The notes: generated from the sequence alone by a model not told the origin. DNA of 47,624 bases from Faecalibacterium prausnitzii (GCA_004558805.1 SFDE01000014.1:1-47624); one strand, 5' to 3'. Positions 8,055-16,285 are shown, counted from the first letter of the stretch. Made by a program: numbers and translations.

Positions 8055-9821
8055 ATGGACGAATACGAGAACAGGACCCTGCCGGTGGGAGAGGCGGAGG
8101 TAGCGCAGGCAGCGCAGACCCTGCAGCGGTACAAGGCAGGCAAGGCGGCGCTGGACCGGCGTCTGGTGGACAACGAGCTGTGGTTCCGCATGGGACACTG
8201 GAAAAATTACCGCAACCCCATGATGACCGGCAAGCCCCAGCCATCCAGCGGCTGGCTGTTCAACTCCATCGCCAACAAGCACGCCGATGCCATGGACAAC
8301 TACCCGGAGCCTATGGTGCTGCCCCGGGCGGCGGACGACCAGGAAACGGCGCAGACCCTTTCCAGCGTGCTGCCGGTGGTGCTGGAGCAGGCGGACTACG
8401 AGCAGGTGTACAGCGACAGCTGGTGGCGGAAACTCAAGCAGGGCACCGGAGTCACCGGCATCTTCTGGGACCCCGAAAAGCGGGGCGGTGCCGGGGATAT
8501 TGCCATCCGCAGCGTCAACCTGCTGATGCTGTACTGGGAGCCGGGGGTGGAGGACATCCAGTCCTCTCCGGACTTCTTCAGCCTCAGCATGGAGGACACT
8601 GCCCGGCTCACGGCGCAGTATCCCCAGCTGGAGGGGCACACCGCCGGGGTGCTGGACGTGCCCCGTTATATCCACGAAGAAGGGCTGGACACCGGAACCA
8701 AAAGCGTAGTGGTGGACTGGTACTATAAACGCCCGGACCAGAACGGGCGGATGGTGCTGCACTACTGCAAGTTCTGCAACGGAGTGGTGCTCTATGCCAC
8801 CCAGAACGACCCACGGTGGGCGCAGCGGGGACTCTACGACCACGGGCAGTATCCCTTTGTCTTTGACCCGCTGTTTGTGGAGGAGGATTCCCCCGCAGGC
8901 TTTGGGTACATCGATGTTATGAAGGACTGTCAGACCGCCATCGACAAGATGAACCATGCCATGGACGAGAACGTTCTCCTTGCTGCAAAGCAGCGCTACA
9001 TCCTCAGCGATACCGCCGGGGTCAACGAGGAGGAGCTGGCGGACCTTGGGCGGGACATCGTCCATGTGGCAGGCAGGCTGAACGAGGACAGCTTCCGTCC
9101 GCTGCAGACGGCGGGGCTGCAGGGCAACAGCCTGAGCTACCGCAACAGCCGCATTGATGAGCTGAAGGAGATCAGCGGCAACCGGGATATGACCCAGGGC
9201 GGCACCACCGGCGGCGTGACGGCGGCAAGTGCCATTGCCGCCCTGCAGGAGGCAGGGTCCAAGCTGAGCCGGGATATGCTCAAAAGCGCCTACCGTGCCT
9301 TTGCCAAGGAGTGCTACCTGATCCTGGAGCTGATGCGGCAGTTCTACGACGAGCAGCGGGTGTTCCGCATCGTGGGCGCCGGCGGGGAGACGGAGTTTCT
9401 GCCCTTCTCCGCTCAGTCGCTGCGCCCTCAGCCCCGGCAGGCGGTGGGTGGGGTGGAACTGGGCAGCCGGGAACCCATCTTTGATATCGTGGTCAATGCC
9501 GCCAAGAAAAGCACCTTCAGCCGCCTGTCCCAGAACGAGACCGCCAAGGAGTGCTATCAGCTGGGATTTTTTGACCCCAGAAACGCCGACGCTGCTCTGG
9601 CAGCGCTGGAGATGATGGACTTTGAGGGCATCGAGAAGGTACGTCAGCGGGTGCGCCGGAACGGTACCCTTGCCGGTCAGCTGCTGCAGCTGCAGCAGCA
9701 ATACGCCCGGCTGGCAGCGGTGCACGGCGCTCCGGGCACCGGCGGGGCAACGGTGGCGGGGGCACTGACAAAGGACCTGCCGGTGGCTGCTGCCGCACGT
9801 GCCATGAACTCACAGCAGTAA
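8055..9821 (+). CDS. Phage portal protein
   Basis: A 588-residue portal, the dodecameric ring at one capsid vertex through which DNA enters and leaves. Recognisable features are an N-terminal helical part with WFNSIANKHADAMDN-like text (GWLFNSIANKHADAMDNYP), a long stem region containing DCQTAIDKMNHAMDENVLLAAK, and a Gly/Thr-rich segment TQGGTTGGVTAASAIAALQEAG, typical of portals of the P22/N4-like group. The C-terminus is Gln/Ala-rich. RBS AAAGGAG lies upstream of ATG 8055. Gene order terL-portal-protease/scaffold-capsid is classic. Confidence 0.88.
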   Translation: MDEYENRTLPVGEAEVAQAAQTLQRYKAGKAALDRRLVDNELWFRMGHWKNYRNPMMTGKPQPSSGWLFNSIANKHADAMDNYPEPMVLPRAADDQETAQTLSSVLPVVLEQADYEQVYSDSWWRKLKQGTGVTGIFWDPEKRGGAGDIAIRSVNLLMLYWEPGVEDIQSSPDFFSLSMEDTARLTAQYPQLEGHTAGVLDVPRYIHEEGLDTGTKSVVVDWYYKRPDQNGRMVLHYCKFCNGVVLYATQNDPRWAQRGLYDHGQYPFVFDPLFVEEDSPAGFGYIDVMKDCQTAIDKMNHAMDENVLLAAKQRYILSDTAGVNEEELADLGRDIVHVAGRLNEDSFRPLQTAGLQGNSLSYRNSRIDELKEISGNRDMTQGGTTGGVTAASAIAALQEAGSKLSRDMLKSAYRAFAKECYLILELMRQFYDEQRVFRIVGAGGETEFLPFSAQSLRPQPRQAVGGVELGSREPIFDIVVNAAKKSTFSRLSQNETAKECYQLGFFDPRNADAALAALEMMDFEGIEKVRQRVRRNGTLAGQLLQLQQQYARLAAVHGAPGTGGATVAGALTKDLPVAAAARAMNSQQ

Positions 9822-9834
9822 GGAGGTGAAGAAG

Positions 9835-10761
9835 ATGATGAAAGTATGTTACAGCGAGATGGATGGTCCCAAGGGTCTGAGCTGCCGGATGGAAGCCGCC
9901 GGACACGCAGGCTACGCCCCTGCCGGGCAGGACATCGTCTGCGCCGGGGCAAGCACCCTGATGCAGGCGCTGGTGTACCTGTTTGCCGGGGAGGAGAACG
10001 CCTCCACCGAAGCGTGGGACGAGCCGGAAGGTCCCCGGATGGCAGTCACCGTGGAAGCCCCCTGTGAGGAGTGGGTGCGGGGTGCCTTTGAGCTGGCAAA
10101 GGCGGGGTTCTGCCTGCTGGCGGAGCGGTACCCGGACCATGTGCGGTTTGCAGACGTGAGCCGCCGGGCAGAGGACAGCATGGTAAATCTGCAGATGTTT
10201 GCCGCAGATGCAGCCCCCGCCCTCAGTGCAGCGCAGACACAGCAGGCGGTGGCGTCCGGCACCCTGAAGGCGGAAGCGGCGCAGCCGGCACAGCCGGCGG
10301 AGATCGCCGCTCCGGAACCGGCTGCGACAAAGGAACCGGAGCCGCCGAAGGAACCCTGCCCCCAGCCGGCGCAGCCGCTGCCCCGGGGGCTGCGGAATGC
10401 AGTGGAACAGCTGCACCGGCGCTGGGCGGCAGAGGAGGCGCAGCTGCGCCGCAGCGTGCCGGAGTTTGCCCTGCAAAAGGAGCTGCGGGACCCGGAGATG
10501 CGCCGTCTGATGCAGATGCCGGGGATGCGGGTGCAGGACGCCTACCGGCTGACTCACTATCAGGAGACGCTGGACCGCACCGCACGGACCGTGGAACAGG
10601 GGGTGATGGAGCGGGTCCGACAGCGTGCAGCACGCCCTACCGAAAACGGCATCCGCCCCGGCGGCGCTGCCACGGTGCATCCGGATGTGTCCTCCATGAC
10701 CCGTGCCCAGCGGGAAGCGCTGGAACGCCGGGTGATGCAGGGTGCACAGATCCGTCTGTAA
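9835..10761 (+). CDS. Prp-type cysteine protease fused to a phage scaffold protein
   Basis: A 308-residue, two-part protein. Residues about 1-105 are a Prp domain (the protease that trims ribosomal protein L27 in Firmicutes). The catalytic signature GHAGYA places His24 and DIVCAG places Cys36, counted from ATG 9835. Next comes NLQMF-AADAA at residues 118-127, closely matching the Prp target consensus LNLQFF-A; cleavage after F122 would free the scaffold. Residues 125-210 are an Ala/Pro/Glu linker. Residues 215-308 are charged helices ending SSMTRAQREALERRVMQGAQIRL-like, typical of scaffold/assembly C-termini. It precedes the capsid gene by 33 bp. The fusion and built-in site suggest self-release during capsid assembly, as Prp acts on scaffold and capsid in staphylococcal phage 80alpha. 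Confidence 0.85.
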   Translation: MMKVCYSEMDGPKGLSCRMEAAGHAGYAPAGQDIVCAGASTLMQALVYLFAGEENASTEAWDEPEGPRMAVTVEAPCEEWVRGAFELAKAGFCLLAERYPDHVRFADVSRRAEDSMVNLQMFAADAAPALSAAQTQQAVASGTLKAEAAQPAQPAEIAAPEPAATKEPEPPKEPCPQPAQPLPRGLRNAVEQLHRRWAAEEAQLRRSVPEFALQKELRDPEMRRLMQMPGMRVQDAYRLTHYQETLDRTARTVEQGVMERVRQRAARPTENGIRPGGAATVHPDVSSMTRAQREALERRVMQGAQIRL

Positions 10762-10794
10762 GTTTTACACACCTTGTAAGAGAAAGGAAATGCC

Positions 10795-11796
10795 ATGATG
10801 AATCGTTTTGACCTTCAGCTTTTTGCTGACAACCTCCAGAACACCACCGCCACCATGTCCCCGGAGATGAAGACTTTCTACGAGAAGCGTCTCATTGACC
10901 AGGCGGAGCCCCGGCTGATCCACGACCAGTTTGCGGATTACTACCCGGTGCCTCAGAACGGCGGCAAGACCATCGAGTTCCGCAAGTACGACAGCCTGCC
11001 CAAGGCAAGCACTCCCCTCACCGAGGGCGTGACCCCCGACGGTCAGGCACTGAACGTCACCACCATCACCAGCGACCTGCACCAGTACGGCGGCTGGACC
11101 CCCCTTACCGATGTACTGCAGATGACCGCCATCGACAACAACGTGGTGCAGGCGACCCGGGTGCTGGCAAGTCAGGCGGGACGCACCATGGACAGCATCA
11201 CCCGGGATGTGCTGGCAGGCGGCACCAATGTGCTCTATGCTCCCAAGCTGGCGGCAGACGGCACCGAGACGGCGGTGACCAGCCGGAAGTCTCTGGACCG
11301 GAGCTGCACCCTGACCCCCAAGCTGTTCTTCCGGGCGGCGGCGCAGCTGGGGGCAATGAATGCGGACCCCATCGGTGACAGCTATATTGCTATCATCCAC
11401 CCCTACGCCGCCTACGACCTGAAGACCAGCAAGGAGTTCATCGAGGTGCACAAGTACGCAGACCCGGACGCCATGTTCCGGGGCGAGATCGGCAAGCTGG
11501 GCAACATCCGCTTTATTGAGACCAGCGAAGCAAAGATCTGGAAGGACGATACCTGTCCCACGGGGCTGGCGGTGTTCGGCACGCTGGTGCTGGGCGCCCA
11601 CGCCTACGGTGTCACCGAGCTGGAAGGGGGCGGTCTGGAGCACATCGTGAAGCAGCTGGGCTACGGCGACGACCCCCTGAACCAGCGTGCATCGGTGGGT
11701 TGGAAGGGCATGCGTGCCGCCGAACGTCTGGTGGAGCAGTACATGGTGCGCATCGAGAGCGCATCCAGCTATTCGGACAACGCAGCGGCAAACTGA
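10795..11796 (+). CDS. Major capsid protein, N4-gp56 family
   Basis: A 333-residue capsid subunit of HK97-like fold, N4-gp56 family: PEMKTFYEKRLIDQAEPRL, GGKTIEFRKYDSLPKA, LTEGVTPDGQ and TRVLASQAGRTMDSITRDVL are the family's conserved run. The N-terminus MMNRFDLQLF-ADN matches the L27-like Prp cleavage consensus; cutting after F10 would leave A11 as the mature end. ATG 10795 is chosen with GAAAGGA upstream; ATG 10798 is also possible. Its protease is fused to the preceding scaffold gene. This is the structural core of the cluster. Confidence 0.92.
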   Translation: MMNRFDLQLFADNLQNTTATMSPEMKTFYEKRLIDQAEPRLIHDQFADYYPVPQNGGKTIEFRKYDSLPKASTPLTEGVTPDGQALNVTTITSDLHQYGGWTPLTDVLQMTAIDNNVVQATRVLASQAGRTMDSITRDVLAGGTNVLYAPKLAADGTETAVTSRKSLDRSCTLTPKLFFRAAAQLGAMNADPIGDSYIAIIHPYAAYDLKTSKEFIEVHKYADPDAMFRGEIGKLGNIRFIETSEAKIWKDDTCPTGLAVFGTLVLGAHAYGVTELEGGGLEHIVKQLGYGDDPLNQRASVGWKGMRAAERLVEQYMVRIESASSYSDNAAAN

Positions 11797-11828
11797 TGCC
11801 GCTGTCCCGGAAACGGAAAGGAGAAGCT

Positions 11829-12044
11829 ATGGCAGAAAAAAAGAACGTGCGGATCCGGCTGTTCAAGGACAACAGCCGCTACAAGGGGGACCTGTTCGTC
11901 AGCGTCAACGGAGTGAACTACAAGATCCGCCGGGGCGTGGAAGTGGAGGTGCCGCCGGAGGTGGCAGAGGTGCTGGAACACAGCCAGCGGCAGGATGAAT
12001 ACACCGCCGCCCGCATTGCCGCCGCCGAAAACGCGGCACAGTAA
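11829..12044 (+). CDS. Small virion-cluster protein
   Basis: A 71-residue protein starting at ATG 11829 after GAAAGGAG. The first half reads as beta strands (NVRIRLFKDNSRYKGDLFVSVNGVNYKI) and the second half as an amphipathic helix ending in Ala-rich text. By position directly after the capsid gene it could be a capsid decoration or head-completion protein; no domain is recognised. A terminator hairpin follows before the next gene. Confidence 0.7.
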   Translation: MAEKKNVRIRLFKDNSRYKGDLFVSVNGVNYKIRRGVEVEVPPEVAEVLEHSQRQDEYTAARIAAAENAAQ

Positions 12045-12050
12045 ACCGGT

Positions 12051-12085
12051 GCCCGGCGGGAAAGGACAGCCCGCCGGGCTTTTTT
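12051..12085 (+). terminator. Intrinsic terminator inside the virion cluster
   Basis: A perfect 10-bp GC stem (12051-12060 with 12070-12079) is followed by TTTTTT. It lies 6 bp after the 71-aa gene and 18 bp before the next start. No promoter is evident behind it, so it probably attenuates rather than ends the transcript, keeping capsid mRNA above that of the downstream genes. Confidence 0.85.
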
Positions 12086-12103
12086 GTAAAAGGAGGGAGT
12101 TTT

Positions 12104-12487
12104 ATGACGGTAGGACAGGCACTGGAACGGGCAGAGGAGCTGCGTCCCGGCAGCCGTATCAGCCTGCAGACCCGGCAGCAGTGGCTGCGGGAGCTGGACG
12201 GGCTGCTGCGCCTCCGGTTTTTTGCCCGGTGCGATACCAAAGAGTTTGACCATGCCGGGGCGGATCGGGCGTGGGCAGAGGGCTTGCAGGATCAGGACCG
12301 GCTGCTGGTGCCGGAACCCTTTGATGGGCTGTATGTCCACTATCTGTGCGCAAGGACCGACGCCGCACTGGGAGAGACCGACCGCTACGCCGGGGAGCAG
12401 GCGCAGTATAACGGCATCTGTGCAGAGCTGGCAGGGTGGCTGCGGCGCAGCTATCCCGTCCGGCGTGCGGCGCAGTGGCGCTGGTGA
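12104..12487 (+). CDS. Head-tail connector-like protein
   Basis: A 127-residue protein. ATG 12104 follows AAAGGAGGG. It is largely helical, with acidic and aromatic residues (FDGLYVHYLCARTDAALGETDRYAGEQAQYNGICAELAGWLRR). Size, helical nature and place after the capsid gene fit phage head-completion/adaptor proteins. Identification is by context only. Confidence 0.6.
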   Translation: MTVGQALERAEELRPGSRISLQTRQQWLRELDGLLRLRFFARCDTKEFDHAGADRAWAEGLQDQDRLLVPEPFDGLYVHYLCARTDAALGETDRYAGEQAQYNGICAELAGWLRRSYPVRRAAQWRW

Positions 12488-12502
12488 AAGGAGGGAAAAA
12501 CC

Positions 12503-14392
12503 ATGACACTGTATGACCGGGCAAGGCTGACCAACACCCGGGAACAGCTGCGTGCCTTTGGAGGGCTCAACGAGACCTATGCCTGTTCGGAGGCGGAGTA
12601 CAGCGCCGGGATCAATTTTTCTTCCCGGAATTTCCCGGCGCTGAGTACCCGGAAGCCCCGCCGCCGTCTCCGGGAGATGAAGGACCTCAACGGCATGTAT
12701 CACCTGAACGGTCTGCTGGCGGCGTGCGGCACGGACCTTGTGTATATCCCGGACGACCCCGGGCAGGAGACCATCACCTGCAGCAAAAAGGTCACCAATG
12801 ACCGGAAGTCCATGGTAGGCATCGGCACCAAGGTCCTGATCTTTCCGGATAAGCTGAGCTTTGACACAGCACAAGGTACCCTGAGCAGTCTGGGGGCGGT
12901 GTGGGACGGCACCGGGCGGCAGCTGCGGTTTGAGCCCTGTGACGGGGAGGGCAAAGTGTACCGTGCCAAGAGCTTTGGCAAGACCGAACCCACAGCTCCG
13001 GCGGATGGAGAGCTGTTCTGGAAGGTGGAGGACCCCGCCCATCCCTGGCGGTACGGAGGTACGCTGGAGGTGTACAGCACCGCCTCCGGCAGCTGGACCG
13101 CCATCCCTCTGGAGTACTGCCGCATCTTTGGTGCGGAGCTGGACCTTACCTTTGCCCGGTGGGATACGGTGCACCTTAGCGGTTGTGCCGCCAAAGAGAT
13201 GGGGCAGTGGGACAACCTTGAGGGAGACCTGATCCTCTACGACACCGGCACCAACTGGCTGCGGGTGAAAGCCGTCTCCGGAGGGGAATACTTTTTTGGC
13301 TCCCTGACCCAGACCGGAAACAAAGCGGTGTGGACCAGCGGAGACGGGACGGTCACCCGGGAGGTGGACCTGAGCGCACCGGCGGTGCTGGAACGGAAGA
13401 TCCCGGATCTGGATTTTGTCACCGAATGCGACAACCGGGTGTGGGGCTGCAATAGCAAACAGAACGTGATCTACGCCTGCAAGCTGGGCGACCCCACCAA
13501 CTGGTTCTCCTACCGGGGCATCGCAGCGGACAGCTATGCGGTGACGGTGGGCAGTGACGGGGCGTTTACCGGTGCGGCGACCTGCATGGGCTATGCGCTG
13601 TTCTTTAAGGAGAACACCCTCCACAAGGTCTACGGCTCCAAGCCTTCGGACTTCCAGCTTACCTCCCTGCGGTGCCGGGGCGTGGCAAACAACGCAGGGC
13701 GCAGCTTATGCGTGCTGAACGAGACGTTGTATTACCTGTCTCCGGATGGGGTCATGGAGTGGGACGGCAGCATCCCCGCCAAGGTGTCGGCGGTGCTGGA
13801 GTCCAGCCGTCTGGCAAATGTCCAGTGCGCCGTAGGCGGTGCTCTGGATGGACGCTATTACCTGTACATCCGGCGCCGGGCACAGAGCACCTCCCGGCAG
13901 GAGCAAAGGCTGCTGGTCTACGACACCGAGCGGCGGCTCTGGCACGAAGAGGATGTGACCAGCTGCGACATGACCAGCACCGGCGGGCAGCTTTACCTGT
14001 GGGACGGGCAGGCGCTGTGGGCAGCAGACCCCAGCCGGGAACCGGACTGGCAGAACACCAAAGGAGTGGAAAAGGACATCCCCTTTGAGCTGGTCACCGG
14101 CGACATGGGCATGGAGGCGGCGGAGCAGCGGTATCTGTCCCGGCTGACCCTGCGGATGGACGCCGAAAGTCCCACCACGGTGGAGGTGGCGGTGAGCTAC
14201 GATGGCAACGGCTGGGAAAAACTGGCAGATCTGGCAGTCCAGGAACGGTGCCGCTGCTACGACCTGCCCTTTGTGCCCCGGCGGTACGGCACACTGCGTC
14301 TGCGGCTCCGGGGCACCGGGCAGCTCACCCTGCGCAGCGTGGCAAAGACCCTTGCCGCCGCAAAGGGCGGCATCGTGGAACAGGAGGTGTAA
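12503..14392 (+). CDS. Large beta-rich virion protein (tail/stabilisation-like)
   Basis: A 629-residue protein with no signal peptide and no membrane segment. The text is dominated by short beta-strand repeats with Trp/Gly/Asp turns (WDGTGRQLRFEPCDG, YLYIRRR, WDGQALWAADPSREPDW), suggesting a propeller-like or jelly-roll-rich structural protein. RBS AAAGGAGGG precedes ATG 12503 by 7 bp. By order after a connector-like gene, and in the absence of tape-measure or tube genes, it may be a short-tail nozzle or stabilisation protein like those of P22-type podoviruses. A receptor-binding part is possible. Family not confirmed. Confidence 0.65.
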   Translation: MTLYDRARLTNTREQLRAFGGLNETYACSEAEYSAGINFSSRNFPALSTRKPRRRLREMKDLNGMYHLNGLLAACGTDLVYIPDDPGQETITCSKKVTNDRKSMVGIGTKVLIFPDKLSFDTAQGTLSSLGAVWDGTGRQLRFEPCDGEGKVYRAKSFGKTEPTAPADGELFWKVEDPAHPWRYGGTLEVYSTASGSWTAIPLEYCRIFGAELDLTFARWDTVHLSGCAAKEMGQWDNLEGDLILYDTGTNWLRVKAVSGGEYFFGSLTQTGNKAVWTSGDGTVTREVDLSAPAVLERKIPDLDFVTECDNRVWGCNSKQNVIYACKLGDPTNWFSYRGIAADSYAVTVGSDGAFTGAATCMGYALFFKENTLHKVYGSKPSDFQLTSLRCRGVANNAGRSLCVLNETLYYLSPDGVMEWDGSIPAKVSAVLESSRLANVQCAVGGALDGRYYLYIRRRAQSTSRQEQRLLVYDTERRLWHEEDVTSCDMTSTGGQLYLWDGQALWAADPSREPDWQNTKGVEKDIPFELVTGDMGMEAAEQRYLSRLTLRMDAESPTTVEVAVSYDGNGWEKLADLAVQERCRCYDLPFVPRRYGTLRLRLRGTGQLTLRSVAKTLAAAKGGIVEQEV

Positions 14393-14396
14393 GACT

Positions 14397-14582
14397 ATGG
14401 CAAACATCACGGGACTGAATAAGATCGGTCTGCCCAAGCTCAGTGACAATATGGATCCCCAGGACGCCCGTGCCCTGAGGGGGTACCTGTACCAGATGCA
14501 GGAACAGCTGCAATATGTGCTGACCAATCTGGATGTGGAAAATATGTCGGAGGAGCTGCGCACAAAGCTGCAGACCCTGTAA
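14397..14582 (+). CDS. Small virion-cluster protein
   Basis: A 61-residue protein. ATG 14397 follows GGAGG, which lies inside the end of the preceding gene, so translation is probably coupled. Residues 15-60 form a predicted amphipathic helix (DPQDARALRGYLYQMQEQLQYVL). Function unknown; it could be a minor virion or assembly protein. Confidence 0.65.
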   Translation: MANITGLNKIGLPKLSDNMDPQDARALRGYLYQMQEQLQYVLTNLDVENMSEELRTKLQTL

Positions 14583-14600
14583 GGAAAGGAGAAAGACTCT

Positions 14601-15881
14601 ATGGCAACCAGAAAAAAGGACCGGGACCCGGCGGAGCAGTCCGGGTATTCCACCACCGGGCTGGACAGCCGGGAAAAGGTGGAACAGGCGCTGGCGGGGG
14701 CGGACTACACCCCCGGCGCACAGGTGAACAAGGCACAGGAGGAGCTGCAGCAGTGGCAGACCATGCGCCCGGAGGAGTACCGCAGCAACTACCGGGACCA
14801 GATCGACCGGCTGCTGGGGCAGCTGCTGGACCGGGAAAGCTTCCGGTACGACCACCGGCAGGACCCCCTGTACCGGCAGTACGAGAACACCTACACCCAG
14901 AACGCCTACAACGCCGGGGCAGATGCGGCGGCACAGGCAGCGGCGCTTACTGGGGGCTACGGATCCAGCTACGCCACCAGTGCGGCGCAGCAGGCGTACC
15001 AGCAGCAGATGAACCTGCTGTCCGGTGTCATCCCCACCCTGTACGATCTGGCACTGGATACCTACAACAGCGGCGGCGATGCCCTGCTGAACCGGCTGGA
15101 CCAGCTGAATGCTCAGGAGCAGAACGACCAGACCCGGTACGACAAGGAGCTGGCGGATTACTACACCCAGCTGGACCAGAAGGGACAGGCGTACAACAGC
15201 GCCTACGACCGGGACTACGGGCAGTATCAGGATTACCTGACCCGGCTGGATACCCTGTACAACTACTATTCCGGGCAGGAGCAGGCACAGGCGGCACAGC
15301 GTCAGCAGCGGTTCAATAATGCACTGGCGGTATTGGGTGTGCTGGGAGATATGATCCAGCTGGGCATCAGCGGCACCACCGGTTTGGGCTCCACCTTTGC
15401 AGGGCTGGCAAACGCCGGTTACAACATCTACGCCGGAAACCGTGCCTACGAGGCGGACCGTGCGGATGCCCAGTGGAACCAGCAGATGCAGGAAAAGCAG
15501 CGGCAGGACAAACTGGACCAGCAGCGCTACGAGAACGAGAGCAGCCAGCGTGCCTATGAGGACGCCCTGCGGCAGCAGGCGTTCAACAACAACATTGCCG
15601 CCGAGAAACTGAACATTGCCAAGGGGCAGTGGGCACTGAAGAAGTCCGATGCAAAGCAGAAGGCGAGCCGTGCTGCCGCCGGGGCGGAACAGTCTGCCCC
15701 GGACACTACCGCCGCAGCCGGCAGCAGCGGCTCCGGTAAAAAGGTGGGGGTGGGGACGATGCCCTTTACCGCAACCTACATGCGCAGCCGGGGCAAGAGC
15801 GATGTGGCGATCGCAGACGCCCTGCGGAAAGAAGGCTATTCTGCCAGCGAGATCGGGGAGATCCTGCGGCAGCTGCGCTGA
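14601..15881 (+). CDS. Internal virion/DNA-ejection-like protein
   Basis: A 426-residue protein, last gene of the cluster. It is very rich in Gln, Ala, Tyr and Asn. Long helical repeats dominate (DQIDRLLGQLLDRESFRYDHRQDPLYRQYENTYTQNAYNAGADAAAQAAA onward). A hydrophobic Gly-rich stretch lies near residues 240-275 (ALAVLGVLGDMIQLGI, TTGLGSTFAGLANAGY). Such composition, with one membrane-active segment, is typical of podovirus ejection proteins stored in the capsid. The last 40 residues (RSRGKSDVAIADALRKEGYSASEIGEILRQL) resemble a small helical DNA- or protein-binding tail. No lysozyme motif is seen. RBS AAAGGAG precedes ATG 14601. Confidence 0.6.
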   Translation: MATRKKDRDPAEQSGYSTTGLDSREKVEQALAGADYTPGAQVNKAQEELQQWQTMRPEEYRSNYRDQIDRLLGQLLDRESFRYDHRQDPLYRQYENTYTQNAYNAGADAAAQAAALTGGYGSSYATSAAQQAYQQQMNLLSGVIPTLYDLALDTYNSGGDALLNRLDQLNAQEQNDQTRYDKELADYYTQLDQKGQAYNSAYDRDYGQYQDYLTRLDTLYNYYSGQEQAQAAQRQQRFNNALAVLGVLGDMIQLGISGTTGLGSTFAGLANAGYNIYAGNRAYEADRADAQWNQQMQEKQRQDKLDQQRYENESSQRAYEDALRQQAFNNNIAAEKLNIAKGQWALKKSDAKQKASRAAAGAEQSAPDTTAAAGSSGSGKKVGVGTMPFTATYMRSRGKSDVAIADALRKEGYSASEIGEILRQLR

Positions 15882-15917
15882 CCTTGGAACATCCCGCTGA
15901 GGCAGGATAAATAAAAA

Positions 15918-15972
15918 GACCTCCGCTTTATCCATTCCGTTACAGGAAGGATAGGGCGGAGGTCTGGTTTTA
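15918..15972 (+). terminator. Terminator at the end of the virion cluster
   Basis: A 10-bp stem AGACCTCCGC/GCGGAGGTCT (15918-15927 with 15957-15966) plus an inner TATCC/GGATA pair is followed by a TTTT at 15969-15972. A run of A residues precedes it, so it may also act on the minus strand. Confidence 0.85.
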
Positions 15973-15983
15973 TATGGGAAGCT

Positions 15984-16026
15984 CGAGTCCCACTGGGCAC
16001 TTTACAAAAGAAAAAGTCCGCTGTTA
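15984..16026 (+). repeat. tRNA-end-like repeat, copy 1
   Basis: TCGAGTCCCACTGGGCAC followed by TTTACAAAAGAAAAAGTCCGC. The first 17 bp match the T-arm and acceptor 3' strand of the tRNA-His gene at 16286-16363, but in opposite orientation. About 43 bp match copy 2 with three differences. An 8-bp hairpin (16019-16026 with 16030-16037) follows. Confidence 0.8.
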
Positions 16027-16110
16027 AAAACAGCGGGGCAGGCAATTCCCGGGTAGACAGATTTGAAAAGTGTTGAATCAGCAGCCGGAACATTCAAGGT
16101 CCTACGGGTT

Positions 16111-16164
16111 GCGTTTGCGGATTTTTCTGCAGCCCCTTGGCAGGGCTTGGAAAAATCCGAACGC
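16111..16164. other. Long imperfect hairpin in the tRNA-side spacer
   Basis: GCGTT-TG-CGGATTTTTC pairs with GAAAAATCCG-AACGC, with an inner AGCCC/GGGCT stem. This gives about 20 bp in a 54-bp segment. It does not match either tRNA. It could be a terminator variant or the core of a structured repeat. Confidence 0.6.
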
Positions 16165-16178
16165 TGCCCCAACAACTC

Positions 16179-16207
16179 CTCCCTGCTTCAGCCGCAGGCT
16201 GCGGTCG
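16179..16207 (+). repeat. Dispersed 29-bp hairpin repeat, copy A
   Basis: CTCCCTGCTTCAGCCGCAGG continues to CTGCGGTCG. 26 of 29 positions match the segment at 25635-25663. The hairpin stem CAGCC/GGCTG here is CTGCC/GGCAG there, so two of the three differences are a compensating pair. Confidence 0.7.
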
Positions 16208-16215
16208 TCGTTGCT

Positions 16216-16258
16216 GTTCGAGTCCCACTGGGCATTTTACAAAAGAAAAAATCCGCCG
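16216..16258 (+). repeat. tRNA-end-like repeat, copy 2
   Basis: GTTCGAGTCCCACTGGGCA (16216-16234) is a perfect 19-bp inverted repeat of the tRNA-His T-arm/acceptor segment at 16291-16309. It continues into TTTTACAAAAGAAAAAATCCGC, shared with copy 1. Confidence 0.85.
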
Positions 16259-16283
16259 TTGCGAATGCAATAGCGGATTTTTT
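16246..16283 (-). terminator. Terminator of the tRNA-Arg-tRNA-His transcript
   Basis: A perfect 11-bp stem AAAAAATCCGC/GCGGATTTTTT (16246-16256 with 16273-16283) directly after the encoded CCA of tRNA-His on the minus strand. Confidence 0.85.
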
Positions 16284-16285
16284 AG

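Larger units (their letters stand above)
6286..15881 (+). mobile_element. Compact phage-derived virion-gene cluster (capsid, portal, terminase, tail-like)
   Basis: Ten collinear, closely spaced genes: small protein, terminase large subunit, portal, Prp-scaffold fusion, N4-gp56-type capsid, 71-aa protein, 127-aa connector-like protein, 629-aa tail-like protein, 61-aa protein, 426-aa ejection-like protein. All frames are open. Base composition resembles the flanking chromosome. Integrase, excisionase, repressor, replication, holin and endolysin genes are all absent, as are tape-measure and tail-tube genes. It is flanked by a purine permease and by tRNA genes. It may be a domesticated particle system, a satellite, or a podovirus-like prophage stripped to its structural module. 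Confidence 0.75.
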
